From positions 51,105 to 115,104 of the forward strand of contig CAJTIT010000004.1 of NCBI GenBank assembly GCA_910576345.1: DNA of 64,000 nucleotides, given 5' to 3'. Below the pieces are notes generated by a model. The model was not told where the DNA came from. It saw only the letters and a program-made list of their open reading frames with translations, and did no database searches. Numbering within the stretch: the stretch's first letter is position 1; the number at the start of each line of letters is the position of its first letter. Shown piece after piece: positions 8,130 to 16,076 of this stretch. The position numbers and the translations under genes are program-made. Origin of the DNA: Erysipelotrichales bacterium (GTDB lineage Bacteria > Bacillota_I > Bacilli_A > Erysipelotrichales > Erysipelotrichaceae).

Positions 8130-8545
8130 TGATTTTTGAGATTTTAATCCCTGGCAAACCAGTTGGGAAACAACGACCCAAAGCAACGATACGAGGACAT
8201 CATGCAGGCGTGTATACGCCAAAAGAGACAGTGGCATATGAAAGATACGTGGTCGCAATGTTTTTACAAGCATACCCATGCGCTAAACCACTAGAGGGAG
8301 AGGTAAGAGGCTATATCAAAGCCTTTTATCCCATTCCTCAATCAACGAGTAAAAAGCGTAAGACAGCGATGTTAGATGGCTCTATTCGACCACTGGTGAA
8401 GCCAGATTTAGACAATGTGGAAAAGATTATCTATGATGCTTTGAACGGCATCGCATACACAGACGATAGCCATATTACAGCTATGGCGATAACGAAGCAT
8501 TATAGCAATAATCCAAGAGTTGAGATTACGATTGAGGAGGTATAG
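8129..8545 (+). CDS. rusA: RusA-family Holliday junction resolvase
   Basis: This 138-residue protein cleaves four-way DNA junctions as a dimer. The catalytic aspartates are in VKPDLDNVEKIIYDALNG and YTDDS, and the N-terminal PGKPVGKQRPKA is typical. The start ATG overlaps the recT stop as TGATG, implying coupling; a GTG codon one codon earlier is possible. It completes a nuclease, annealase and resolvase module. Confidence 0.92.
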   Translation: MIFEILIPGKPVGKQRPKATIRGHHAGVYTPKETVAYERYVVAMFLQAYPCAKPLEGEVRGYIKAFYPIPQSTSKKRKTAMLDGSIRPLVKPDLDNVEKIIYDALNGIAYTDDSHITAMAITKHYSNNPRVEITIEEV

Positions 8546-8551
8546 TAGTAA

Positions 8552-8812
8552 ATGCAAACAAAATACAATATCGGTGATATGGTGTATGTCGCTGATGTAG
8601 ATGAATTGAAAATATATGTAGGAACAATTTATGAAATTACCATTGATGACAATAGGATAACATATAAAGTATCATATATGTACTGCGAGGAAATGCAATG
8701 TTATTTGACGTTTGAAGAAGCAAGGGCACATCTCATTAAGTACATATATGCTCATTTCCAAGGAGAATTAAACAAGGTGCTTGCATTAAAAGATGCAGAT
8801 AAAGCGAATTAG
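8552..8812 (+). CDS. Small phage protein, unknown
   Basis: An 86-residue protein beginning MQTKYNIGDMVYVADVD, with a likely small beta-barrel N-terminal part (GTIYEITIDDNRITYKVSY) and a helical C-terminus. The N-terminal pattern resembles small SH3-like phage proteins, but this is weak. It starts behind GAGGAGG between the recombination and replication genes. Confidence 0.65.
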   Translation: MQTKYNIGDMVYVADVDELKIYVGTIYEITIDDNRITYKVSYMYCEEMQCYLTFEEARAHLIKYIYAHFQGELNKVLALKDADKAN

Positions 8813-8824
8813 AGGTGATTTTAA

Positions 8825-9574
8825 ATGGCGAGACCGCCAAAGAAAGGACTTGATTACTTTCCTTTGGATTGCCACTCAGATACCAAAATGAGAATAGTAA
8901 TAGCTTTGTTTGGTCTACCTGGATTTGCGATTGTAGTAATGTTGTGGCAAAGGATATATGGAGAAGAAGGCTATTACATAGAATGGAATGAAGATTACGG
9001 AAGACTCTTTTCACTGGAAAACAATGCAGATTATGACATCGTTTCAAAGGTAGTAGATGAATGTTTGAAAAGAGACATATTCAGTCAAGAAAAGTTTCAA
9101 AAATATTCAATATTGACATCGAATGGTATTCAAAAGCGATACCTAATGATGACAGAAAAACGAACAGGAACAAGCATACTCGACGACTATGCTCTTTTAA
9201 ATGTACCCAGAAAAATCGTTTCTGCAGAGAAAACAGGGGTTTCTTCTCCGAAAACTAGGGTTTCTGATGGTAGAAAGTACACAAAAGAAAGTAAAAGAAA
9301 AGAAATAAAAGAAAAAGAAACAAAAGTAAATAAAAATATTGCCGCCAAACACAAGTTTGGCGAATACAAACATGTCCTATTGAGTGATAGCGAATATCAA
9401 AAATTGATGGATGAATATCCAAACCATGAAGAACTAATTAAATTCCTGGATGAAGCAATCGAAATGAAAGGCTACAAATATAAAAACCATTATCTGGCTA
9501 TCAAAAAGTGGGTAGTGGATGCGGTGAACAAACAAAAAGCAAAAAACAAAGAAAGTGAGGTACTTCCATTTTGA
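8825..9574 (+). CDS. Replication initiation protein, Lin1244/Lin1753 (DUF4373) type
   Basis: This 249-residue protein has the conserved N-terminal domain of phage replisome organisers (GLDYFPLDCHSDTKMRIV, then LWQRIYGEEGYYIEW) over residues 7-115, a lysine- and glutamate-rich linker, and a C-terminal domain typical of helicase-interacting replication proteins (DEAIEMKGYKYKNHYLAIKKW at 200-220). It should bind the phage origin and recruit the helicase loader encoded next. The linker region may also hold origin repeats, but I saw none. Confidence 0.85.
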   Translation: MARPPKKGLDYFPLDCHSDTKMRIVIALFGLPGFAIVVMLWQRIYGEEGYYIEWNEDYGRLFSLENNADYDIVSKVVDECLKRDIFSQEKFQKYSILTSNGIQKRYLMMTEKRTGTSILDDYALLNVPRKIVSAEKTGVSSPKTRVSDGRKYTKESKRKEIKEKETKVNKNIAAKHKFGEYKHVLLSDSEYQKLMDEYPNHEELIKFLDEAIEMKGYKYKNHYLAIKKWVVDAVNKQKAKNKESEVLPF

Positions 9575-10119
9575 CATATGAAGAAACAAGATCGATTTTG
9601 ACGGTCTTAAAAATCAATTATCCCCAATCGTTTAAAGGATGGACAGCAGAACAAGGCGAGGCATTCTTAAACCTATGGAGTGAAGCATTTAAAGATGATC
9701 CTGTACAAATGGTCGCAATGGCAGTTAAAGCAATCATCTACAGCGATACCAGAGAATTTGCGCCCAATATAGGACAGGTAAAAGACAGAATGGTAAAACT
9801 AAGCAATTCAACGACTCTTGACGCTGATCAAGCGTGGGCAATGGTATATAAGGCGTTATCGAACTCTATTTATAATTCAGAAAAAGAATTTGATAAACTG
9901 CCTTCAGAAGTACGAGCAGGAGTCGGAAGTCCTAATCAATTAAGAGAATGGGCAAAGATGGACACATCAACGTTAGAAAGTGTCATCGCATCAAATTTCA
10001 AAAAGGGATATCGTGGAAGAGTGAAAGAAAAGCAAGAATTTGAGAAACTGCCGCAATCTGTTAAAACCATGATTCAAGGCTTAACGGATTCAATGCGAAT
10101 TGGTAGCGGAGAGCGATAG
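9571..10119 (+). CDS. Helicase loader/inhibitor-like replication protein
   Basis: This 182-residue protein begins TYEETRSILTVLKINYPQSF and resembles the G39P-like helicase loader family of Firmicute phages. The best start is TTG at 9571, overlapping the preceding stop as TTGA, with GTGAGG upstream; no ATG fits the frame nearby. It would deliver the host replicative helicase to the phage origin. No P-loop is visible, which argues against a DnaC-type ATPase loader. Confidence 0.75.
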   Translation: MTYEETRSILTVLKINYPQSFKGWTAEQGEAFLNLWSEAFKDDPVQMVAMAVKAIIYSDTREFAPNIGQVKDRMVKLSNSTTLDADQAWAMVYKALSNSIYNSEKEFDKLPSEVRAGVGSPNQLREWAKMDTSTLESVIASNFKKGYRGRVKEKQEFEKLPQSVKTMIQGLTDSMRIGSGER

Positions 10120-10122
10120 ACT

Positions 10123-10395
10123 ATGAAACAAGCTTGGAAAGCAATGCAAAATCGCTCTGTGTGGGAAAACAGCGTCTTGCTTGATCACGATATCATACGA
10201 GGGTTGGAAAAAGACATCATCCGATTGCTAAGCATATCAAACAACAATCAGCGCGTGAACGAAGTTATGAACAAGATTGATTTGATCATCGAATATGCCA
10301 CAGAAATGGGTATGGAACTTGAAAAATGTGGATGCGGTAAATCCGCAAGAAACAATTTATACCGGACACGGGAAGAAAGGGCAAGGGAGGTATGA
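10123..10395 (+). CDS. Small phage protein, unknown
   Basis: A 90-residue basic protein starting MKQAWKAMQNRSVWENSVLL; helical, with one CGCG motif near residue 70. It overlaps the methyltransferase gene as ATGA, so the two are translationally coupled. No family recognised. Confidence 0.65.
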   Translation: MKQAWKAMQNRSVWENSVLLDHDIIRGLEKDIIRLLSISNNNQRVNEVMNKIDLIIEYATEMGMELEKCGCGKSARNNLYRTREERAREV

Positions 10396-12041
10396 CCCAA
10401 ACAGACATTTTCAGTTACCTGTATCCGGAATACAAAATCACAAAGCCTATACGATTGATTGAACTGTTCGCAGGAATCGGAAGTCAAGCCATGGCTCTGC
10501 GTGATCTTGGCGCAGATTTCACACATCACAGAGTGGTAGAGATGGATCCGTTTGCAATTAAATCATACAACGCAATCCATGGCACCAGCTTTGTACCAAC
10601 AGATATAGCAACGGTAAGTGCGCTCGACCTCAAAATCACTGATACAGATCGATACGAATACATCATGACTTACAGTTTTCCGTGTCAAGATTTGTCAATA
10701 GCCGGAAACCAACAAGGTATGGAAAAAGGCAGTGGAACAAGATCGAGTCTATTATGGGAAGTAGAACGCATATTGCTTGAATTACGAGAACGAAATGAAC
10801 TACCACAGGTGCTATTAATGGAAAATGTGCCGGAAGTGATCGGAACGAAGAACTATCAACATTTCATGAAGTGGTATTCCTCACTTGAAAGGATGGGGTA
10901 TCAATCATACTACAAATTGTTAAATGCCAAGGACTACGGAGTACCACAGAACCGTAACCGATGCTTTATGGTGAGCGCTCTAGGCGATTACAATTACACG
11001 TTTCCTAAACCAGTACCGTTGAAAAAGCGGCTACGTGATGTGTTGGAAATAGAGGTAGATGAAAAGTATTGCTTATCTGATGAGTATGTTGAAAGACTTT
11101 TGCAGAGAAATAAAGAGCAGAAGGACAAAGGAAATGGGCATATATTTAAGCCTAAAACGGAAAACGATATATCCAATGCGATAATGAGACAAAGAGGATC
11201 ATCCGATGATACTTATGTAATACAAATTGGCAATTGTGTCCGATCAAAAACAAGAGAAAATCCGCAAGCTGGAAGAGTGCATGCCACAAAGGGAATAGCG
11301 CCAACGTTGAATTGTATGGAAGGCGGAAACAGACAGCCGATGATCTTACAAAACAGCCAGGGATTTAAGCTCTTTGTGGGCAGCGATCAACGTATCCGCA
11401 AACTTACACCGCTTGAATGTTGGAGACTGATGGATTACACAGACGATGATTTCCGCAAGGCACAAGCAGTCAACAGCGATACACAGTTGTACAAACAAGC
11501 CGGTAACGGCATCGTAAAAGCGGTGTTGATGGCGATATTTAAGGAACTGATACAGGAGGAACATATGAAGCCAATTTTAGATGTATGCTGTGGAAGCAAG
11601 ATGTTTTATTTCAATAGAGATAATCCTCTTGTTCATTTCAACGACAAGAGGGAATTAAACGAGGTTTTATGTGACGGAAGGAAATTGGAAATACATCCGG
11701 AAACACATTGGGATTTTCGACATCTTCCAGTTGCCGATAATACGTATTATATGGTTGTGTTCGACCCTCCACACCTTTTAAAAGTCGGTGAATCCTCATG
11801 GTTGGCCAAAAAGTACGGAAAATTGTCAACTGATTGGAAATCGTATTTGAAACAGGGCTTTGATGAGTGCATGAGGGTGTTAAAGCCATATGGCGCATTG
11901 ATCTTCAAGTGGAATGAAACTGATATAAAGCAAGCAGAATTATTTGAAGCATTGGAGACAAAGCCTGTGTTTGGTGATAGAGGCAGAGGAAATAAGACAT
12001 ATTGGTTTGTGTTCACGAAAGAAAGTGAATCAGATGGATAA
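10392..12041 (+). CDS. Fused C5-cytosine DNA methyltransferase and second SAM methyltransferase
   Basis: This 549-residue protein joins two enzymes. Residues 20-390 are a C5-cytosine methyltransferase: FAGIG at 26-30, catalytic PC at 97-98, ENV at 144-146, QNRNR at 186-190, then RKLTPLECWRLM and AGNGIV near the end of the domain. Residues 392-549 are a separate class I SAM domain (ILDVCCGSKMFYF, FDPPHLL), which in other phages is an independent gene. An AGGAGG at 11554-11559 and an in-frame ATG at 11565 sit exactly at the junction, so the second domain may also be made alone. The methylation sequence cannot be read from the gene. No cognate nuclease adjoins, so it likely protects phage DNA. 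Confidence 0.9.
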   Translation: MTQTDIFSYLYPEYKITKPIRLIELFAGIGSQAMALRDLGADFTHHRVVEMDPFAIKSYNAIHGTSFVPTDIATVSALDLKITDTDRYEYIMTYSFPCQDLSIAGNQQGMEKGSGTRSSLLWEVERILLELRERNELPQVLLMENVPEVIGTKNYQHFMKWYSSLERMGYQSYYKLLNAKDYGVPQNRNRCFMVSALGDYNYTFPKPVPLKKRLRDVLEIEVDEKYCLSDEYVERLLQRNKEQKDKGNGHIFKPKTENDISNAIMRQRGSSDDTYVIQIGNCVRSKTRENPQAGRVHATKGIAPTLNCMEGGNRQPMILQNSQGFKLFVGSDQRIRKLTPLECWRLMDYTDDDFRKAQAVNSDTQLYKQAGNGIVKAVLMAIFKELIQEEHMKPILDVCCGSKMFYFNRDNPLVHFNDKRELNEVLCDGRKLEIHPETHWDFRHLPVADNTYYMVVFDPPHLLKVGESSWLAKKYGKLSTDWKSYLKQGFDECMRVLKPYGALIFKWNETDIKQAELFEALETKPVFGDRGRGNKTYWFVFTKESESDG

Positions 12042-12924
12042 CGAACTAACCCTATTTGATCGGTTGAATGTAATCCGTGACGTGGTTAAAAAATACGGAG
12101 AAGATAAGTTTTACATATCGTTTAGCGGTGGCAAAGACAGCACAGTATTACATCACTTAATTGATGAAGTATTACCAGGAAATCGAATTCCAAGAGTGTA
12201 TGCCGACACAGGCATCGAATATAACGATGTGAAAGCATATGTGAAAGAATTACAGGCCACTGATGATCGTATTGAAATAATCAAGCCATCAGTCAATATT
12301 AAGCAAATGTTGGAACGTGATGGGTATCCGTTTAAAAGCAAGGAACATTCGCTCTTTTTATCGGTCTATCAAAATAGCGGAATAGGACTAACTGTAAATA
12401 GATATTTGAACGGCGATTGTAGACATCCTTGTCCTAAGGTTTTGAAATATCAATTTTCAAATGAATTCAATTTGAAAATAAGTGATAAGTGTTGTAAAAG
12501 GTTAAAAAAAGAACCATTTAAAAAATGGTCAAAAGAAAACGGAAAAACAATAGCGATGACTGGCATGATGGCAAGTGAAGGAGGTTTAAGAGAGTCTATA
12601 CAGAACTGCATTATAACGGATAAAGATGGGAAATTGAAGAAATTCCATCCATTATTGAAAGTTAGTGAAGAATGGGAAAACTGGTACATCGAAAGTCGAA
12701 ACATCAAACTGTGTAAGTTGTATTATTCCCCATACAATTTCAAGCGAACAGGCTGCAAAGGCTGTCCGTATGCGCTAGGACTTCAATACCAATTAGAAGT
12801 CATGTATACACTACTTCCGAACGAATACAGGCAATGCGAATTGATATGGAAGCCAGTCTATGACGAATACAGGCGCATCGGTTACAGATTGAAAAAGAAC
12901 ATTCAAACGAAATTGGATGTGTGA
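12034..12924 (+). CDS. PAPS-reductase-like ATP pyrophosphatase-fold protein
   Basis: This 296-residue protein has the PP-loop SFSGGKDSTVLHH at residues about 28-40 and the cysteine motifs CRHPCPK and GCKGCPYA, typical of phage-encoded phosphoadenosine-phosphosulfate-reductase family members. Such proteins adenylylate a substrate and often transfer sulfur. DndC of phosphorothioation systems is a distant relative, but no other dnd genes are here. It overlaps the methyltransferase gene by 8 bases, so a nucleic-acid modification role is plausible. The ATG at 12034 lies behind GAAAGTGA. Confidence 0.8.
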   Translation: MDNELTLFDRLNVIRDVVKKYGEDKFYISFSGGKDSTVLHHLIDEVLPGNRIPRVYADTGIEYNDVKAYVKELQATDDRIEIIKPSVNIKQMLERDGYPFKSKEHSLFLSVYQNSGIGLTVNRYLNGDCRHPCPKVLKYQFSNEFNLKISDKCCKRLKKEPFKKWSKENGKTIAMTGMMASEGGLRESIQNCIITDKDGKLKKFHPLLKVSEEWENWYIESRNIKLCKLYYSPYNFKRTGCKGCPYALGLQYQLEVMYTLLPNEYRQCELIWKPVYDEYRRIGYRLKKNIQTKLDV

Positions 12925-12940
12925 AAGGAGAAGATTAACG

Positions 12941-13330
12941 ATGATAAATAAAGTGATACTTGTCGGAAGAATTATAAAAGACCCAGAACTTAGAAAAACA
13001 CAAAGTGGTGCATCAGTTGTATCATTCACACTTGCCTGCAATCGCAGAGTTCCAAGTCAAGGACAGGATGCTGATTTTATCAACTGCGTCGCTTGGAACA
13101 AAACGGCTGATTTCATGGCGCAGTATGTAAGAAAAGGTGCGTTATTGGGAATCGAAGGGCGCATACAAACGCGAAACTACGATGACAAGGATGGCAAGCG
13201 TGTCTATGTGACTGAAGCCGTGGCGAATAGTGTGCAACTCTTGGAAAGTAAAAAGGACGCTCAGAGCGAAGCCGCCATGCAAAACGACGAATACGATGAT
13301 TATGTAGATGGTGGCAGTCTGCCGTTTTGA
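12941..13330 (+). CDS. ssb: Single-stranded DNA-binding protein
   Basis: This 129-residue OB-fold protein begins MINKVILVGRIIKDPELR and ends in an acidic tail with DGGSLPF, the partner-binding tip of bacterial SSB. It coats single strands during phage replication and recombination. The tail is shorter than the host form, as usual for phage SSBs. The ATG at 12941 follows AAAGGAG. Confidence 0.95.
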   Translation: MINKVILVGRIIKDPELRKTQSGASVVSFTLACNRRVPSQGQDADFINCVAWNKTADFMAQYVRKGALLGIEGRIQTRNYDDKDGKRVYVTEAVANSVQLLESKKDAQSEAAMQNDEYDDYVDGGSLPF

Positions 13331-13344
13331 TAGGAGGGAAACAG

Positions 13345-13584
13345 ATGAAAGCCAAAGAATGGATTGATAAAATACAAGATCGCATCAATCGGAATATGAT
13401 TGATGTTGAAATTGATCAGGAAGCAGTGGATGAGATCAAGGGCATTATGGAAAAGGCAACACCAAAGAAGCCTAATTGGATATATGACGATGAGCCTTTG
13501 TGTCCGAATTGTGGTGATGTGCTTGATGGCACAGAGGAACATTGTGATGGATGTGATCAACGATTAGATTGGAGTGAATGGTGA
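13345..13584 (+). CDS. Small zinc-ribbon protein
   Basis: A 79-residue protein with a helical N-terminus and a C-terminal four-cysteine ribbon: CPNC (residues about 53-56) and CDGC about 15 residues later, followed by QRLDW. Starts behind TAGGAGGG. Function unknown; the ribbon may bind nucleic acid or protein. Confidence 0.7.
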   Translation: MKAKEWIDKIQDRINRNMIDVEIDQEAVDEIKGIMEKATPKKPNWIYDDEPLCPNCGDVLDGTEEHCDGCDQRLDWSEW

Positions 13585-13616
13585 TGACCAACGACAGAAG
13601 GAGGAGAACCAAGGAA

Positions 13617-14270
13617 ATGAAAAAGATAGATGGATATTGGATAGATGAAAATGGCAATCGTTGGAATGATTGCAGCAAAGAACGTGCGAAGGAATTAAGC
13701 AGCAGTATGATTAATTGTTATAATTGCGATAATTGCTGGGATTGCCGTAATTGCCATTATTGCCATGATTGCTGGGATTGCCGTAATTGCCATTATTGCG
13801 ATAATTGTTATAATTGCGATAATTGCCATAATTGCCATAATTGCAATAATTGCGATAATTGCCGAGATTGCTGGAATTGCGATAATTGCGATAATTGCCA
13901 TAATTGCCGAGATTGCGAAGATTGCCGAGGTTGCCAAGATTGCGAAGATTGCCGAGGTTGCCGAGATTGCGATAATTGCCATAATTGCCTAGATTGCGAA
14001 GATTGCCGAGGTTGCCAAAAATATACAGATAACCCCATGTTGTATAGAACCGCTGAAATTGGATCAAGAAAAGCTCAAACTTTATTCTACTTTGGCAAAA
14101 TCGCGAATGGCACATCCCTTCAGATTGTGTGCGGCTGCTTTAGAGGAAATTTAGAGAAATTTGAAAAAGCGGTACTGAAAACGCACGAAAATAATGAAGT
14201 TTACAGAAAGCAATATTTGGAAGAAATACAGAAGGTTAAAGTATTGTTCGGGATGCAAAACGACAAATAG
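13617..14270 (+). CDS. Cysteine-triplet repeat protein
   Basis: This 217-residue protein has a short N-terminal region (WIDENGNRWNDCS), then a strictly periodic array over residues 33-133. A cysteine occupies every third position, 34 in all, in triplets of the form variable-(mostly Asn or Asp)-Cys, such as YNC, DNC, WDC and RGC. A globular domain with CGCF and helices follows to residue 217. The DNA is a matching 9-base-type repeat rich in AATTGC. The array suggests a regular helix-like fold, a metal-binding rod or disulfide ladder; the function is unknown. The start at 13617 (AGGAGG upstream) is preferred to 13578, which overlaps the previous gene. Confidence 0.8.
   Translation: MKKIDGYWIDENGNRWNDCSKERAKELSSSMINCYNCDNCWDCRNCHYCHDCWDCRNCHYCDNCYNCDNCHNCHNCNNCDNCRDCWNCDNCDNCHNCRDCEDCRGCQDCEDCRGCRDCDNCHNCLDCEDCRGCQKYTDNPMLYRTAEIGSRKAQTLFYFGKIANGTSLQIVCGCFRGNLEKFEKAVLKTHENNEVYRKQYLEEIQKVKVLFGMQNDK
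13705..14020. repeat. AATTGC-rich coding tandem repeat
   Basis: About 34 imperfect 9-base units ending ATTGC or a variant encode the cysteine triplets. The repeat keeps several other frames open on both strands. It is not a CRISPR: there are no unique spacers and the unit is a codon-triplet multiple. Confidence 0.85.
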
Positions 14271-14282
14271 GGAGGGATTGGA

Positions 14283-14576
14283 ATGTCGCCAAAATCGATC
14301 ATATATAAATTGAATGAATTGAAAGAATTAAATGTGCGGAGATTGACAGATAGTCAGAAAGAAGCATTGAACAAAGCAATAGAATCAGTAGAAAGGCACA
14401 GGGTCGCTAAAGAATATGATGTAAAACAGGACAATGTAATTAGATATCATTGTCCTAATTGCAGTGAGTTCATGGGTTTTAGATATAGCATAATCAATAT
14501 GCCATTTAATTATTGCCATAATTGCGGTCAAAAATTGAGATTACCAAAGGAGGAAAAACAAAATGAAAAAAATTAG
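14283..14576 (+). CDS. Small zinc-ribbon protein
   Basis: This 97-residue protein has a helical N-terminal half and a C-terminal ribbon with HCPNC (residues about 57-61) and CHNC about 20 residues later, then GQKLRLP. It overlaps the following lipoprotein gene by 14 bases, whose ribosome site lies in its last codons. Function unknown. Confidence 0.7.
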   Translation: MSPKSIIYKLNELKELNVRRLTDSQKEALNKAIESVERHRVAKEYDVKQDNVIRYHCPNCSEFMGFRYSIINMPFNYCHNCGQKLRLPKEEKQNEKN

Positions 14577-14946
14577 TTTATTACTTGCTTTATTTGTATG
14601 TATATTATGCGGATGTAGTACAGATGCCGAAACAGTGACATACAATATCAAACAAGATGCGGAACAATTTAAAGTTCTAAGACGTGTGATTTTCATCAAT
14701 AACATTACAGGAGAATATCTTTTTCAAGCAGAAGGAAATTGTTCGGTTGAGACAAATACAGCGGCGTCACGTTTAGAATTAACGTGCAAAACAGGAGAAG
14801 ATAAGTATAAGGTACATTATTTTGGCTTGTCAGATAATACCAGTTATTTGGTTGAACAAATGGAGTGGCAAGAAGCTAATAAATATCGGTACAAGATTAT
14901 TTTTAAGCCTGAAAGCATTATACCGATTGAATTTGATGCGGAGTAA
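14563..14946 (+). CDS. Phage beta-sandwich-type lipoprotein
   Basis: This 127-residue protein has a lipoprotein signal peptide (MKKISLLLALFVCILCGCS; lipobox LCGC with Cys18) and a beta-rich mature part including TYNIKQDAEQFKVLRR, FINNITGEYLFQAEGN and FGLSDNTSYLVEQ. This matches small lipoproteins widely conserved in Firmicute temperate phages. Surface-exposed lipoproteins of temperate phages can block DNA entry by superinfecting phages, which is the best functional guess. It starts behind AAAGGAGG. Confidence 0.8.
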   Translation: MKKISLLLALFVCILCGCSTDAETVTYNIKQDAEQFKVLRRVIFINNITGEYLFQAEGNCSVETNTAASRLELTCKTGEDKYKVHYFGLSDNTSYLVEQMEWQEANKYRYKIIFKPESIIPIEFDAE

Positions 14947-14967
14947 CAATAAAGGAGGGACAAAGAT

Positions 14968-15201
14968 ATGAACGCTAAGAAATGTGACAGATGTGGGAAG
15001 TATTATGAAACCGAAAATTCAGCTACAATACAATACGTATATGGTCAAGTCAAATTCGTACCATTTATTGGTTTATGTCCAGAAAAAACTACATACGATT
15101 TATGCGCAGATTGTGCCGAAGAATTTCAAGAGTGGATGAATTCATTAAGCGATGATACTCTTGCCGAGCAAGTGGCGCAAGAACCGCATGGAACGGAGTA
15201 A
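14968..15201 (+). CDS. Small four-cysteine phage protein
   Basis: A 77-residue protein with CDRCGKYY at residues 6-13 and CADCAEEF at about 46-53, a split zinc-binding pattern with an intervening beta-strand region. The acidic tail is helical. It starts behind AAAGGAGG. Function unknown. Confidence 0.7.
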   Translation: MNAKKCDRCGKYYETENSATIQYVYGQVKFVPFIGLCPEKTTYDLCADCAEEFQEWMNSLSDDTLAEQVAQEPHGTE

Positions 15202-15205
15202 AGAC

Positions 15206-15352
15206 ATGGAGGACTATGTAATCTTGCGTAATAATAAAGTTATGATAACAGTGGCATTAAATTATTATTCACAAGCACGTTGGAAATATAGAAATTGGGA
15301 AGTTGTTCGTATAGTCCTGGCAAGGGGGCGAAACAATGAATTGGCGAGATGA
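15206..15352 (+). CDS. 48-residue phage protein, unknown
   Basis: A short basic protein (MEDYVILRNNKVMITVALNY at its start) behind ACGGAG. It ends 16 bases inside the next gene. Small size and lack of a known family leave moderate doubt. Confidence 0.5.
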   Translation: MEDYVILRNNKVMITVALNYYSQARWKYRNWEVVRIVLARGRNNELAR

Positions 15353-15806
15353 AGCGGCACCAAAAATGAACAAAGAAACACAAGTTAAGAATTTCATTAA
15401 AAACGAACTAATGAATTATTACTTCTACCTCGAACGAAGAATCGAATGCGAGGAAACAGTTAAGATGTATGAAGAAATGTGCAACGATCCATCTGTGGGA
15501 AGCAGTTTGGCTAAGATGCCAGAACCGTCACAAATGGGGCTAAGTCCACAAGAGCGTATTGTCTATAACAAAGCCGACGCTGAAAGTAATCTAATGTATT
15601 ATGAATTTAAGTTAGAAACATTAGATAGCTGGATGAATGTGCTAACAGAAGCACAACATGATACTGTCAAAGTGTATGTTATGAAATATCAGTGTGAAGA
15701 TATTGAACAAGCAGCATCAGAATTGAATTATCAAATTGACACTGTCAATAAGAATACGAGGAGAGCAATAAAGAGAATATATTCGAATATGAAGAAAATT
15801 TGTTAA
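15336..15806 (+). CDS. ArpU/RinA-like late transcription regulator
   Basis: This 156-residue helical protein ends in a sigma-region-4-like helix-turn-helix (KYQCEDIEQAASELNYQ, then TVNKNTRRAIKRIY). Size, fold and position, last gene of the early block and just upstream of the packaging genes, match late-gene activators of the ArpU/RinA/LmaC kind. An imperfect palindrome and a TATAAT box follow its stop within 40 bases, a likely target. The start at 15336 lies behind AAGGGGG. Confidence 0.78.
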   Translation: MNWRDEAAPKMNKETQVKNFIKNELMNYYFYLERRIECEETVKMYEEMCNDPSVGSSLAKMPEPSQMGLSPQERIVYNKADAESNLMYYEFKLETLDSWMNVLTEAQHDTVKVYVMKYQCEDIEQAASELNYQIDTVNKNTRRAIKRIYSNMKKIC

Positions 15807-15811
15807 AATTG

Positions 15812-15844
15812 TCCTACAGTGGGATACGCTTTCCGTGTTATAAT
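15812..15844 (+). promoter_or_regulatory. Putative activated late promoter with palindromic operator
   Basis: TATAAT at 15839-15844 has no consensus -35; instead an imperfect palindrome, TCCTACAGTGGGA at 15812-15824, covers the -35 position. That is the layout of a promoter needing an activator, and the ArpU-like gene ends 6 bases upstream. Confidence 0.55.
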
Positions 15845-15917
15845 GGTACCATGGAATAGCGAGGGATAAAGATGATCTCTTGAAGTTCCAGTTTCTCTTT
15901 TCCAAAATTTACGTAAG

Positions 15918-15940
15918 CCAGCTGTAAAAGGCTGGTTTTT
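15918..15940 (+). terminator. Intrinsic terminator in the late leader
   Basis: CCAGC (15918-15922) pairs with GCTGG (15931-15935) and is followed by TTTTT. It lies about 70 bases downstream of the putative late promoter, so that promoter would yield a roughly 90-base RNA unless the terminator is read through. Confidence 0.6.
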
Positions 15941-16020
15941 AAATTGAAGAAATGGAAGGGAATATAATAAGCTCATCTACGGTCGTAGAGGGAGAAGCAG
16001 GAGTGTGATAAACGCATTCA

Positions 16021-16049
16021 TTGTTTTATTTAACAGTATTTGGTATAAT
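16021..16049 (+). promoter_or_regulatory. Promoter of the dCTP-deaminase-like gene
   Basis: TTGTTT (16021-16026) and TATAAT (16044-16049) with 17-base spacing lie 28 bases before the start codon. Together with the terminator behind the gene it makes an independent transcription unit. Confidence 0.65.
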
Positions 16050-16076
16050 GTTTTATATTAAGAGAAGGGAAAAATT

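Noticed and set aside
13705..14020. CRISPR-like repeat array
   Set aside because: Units are contiguous, without spacers, and translate into a regular cysteine triplet.
13695..14115. Ile/Ala- and Asn/Gly/Leu-rich frames opposite the cysteine-repeat gene
   Set aside because: By-products of the 9-base repeat, which keeps several frames free of stops.
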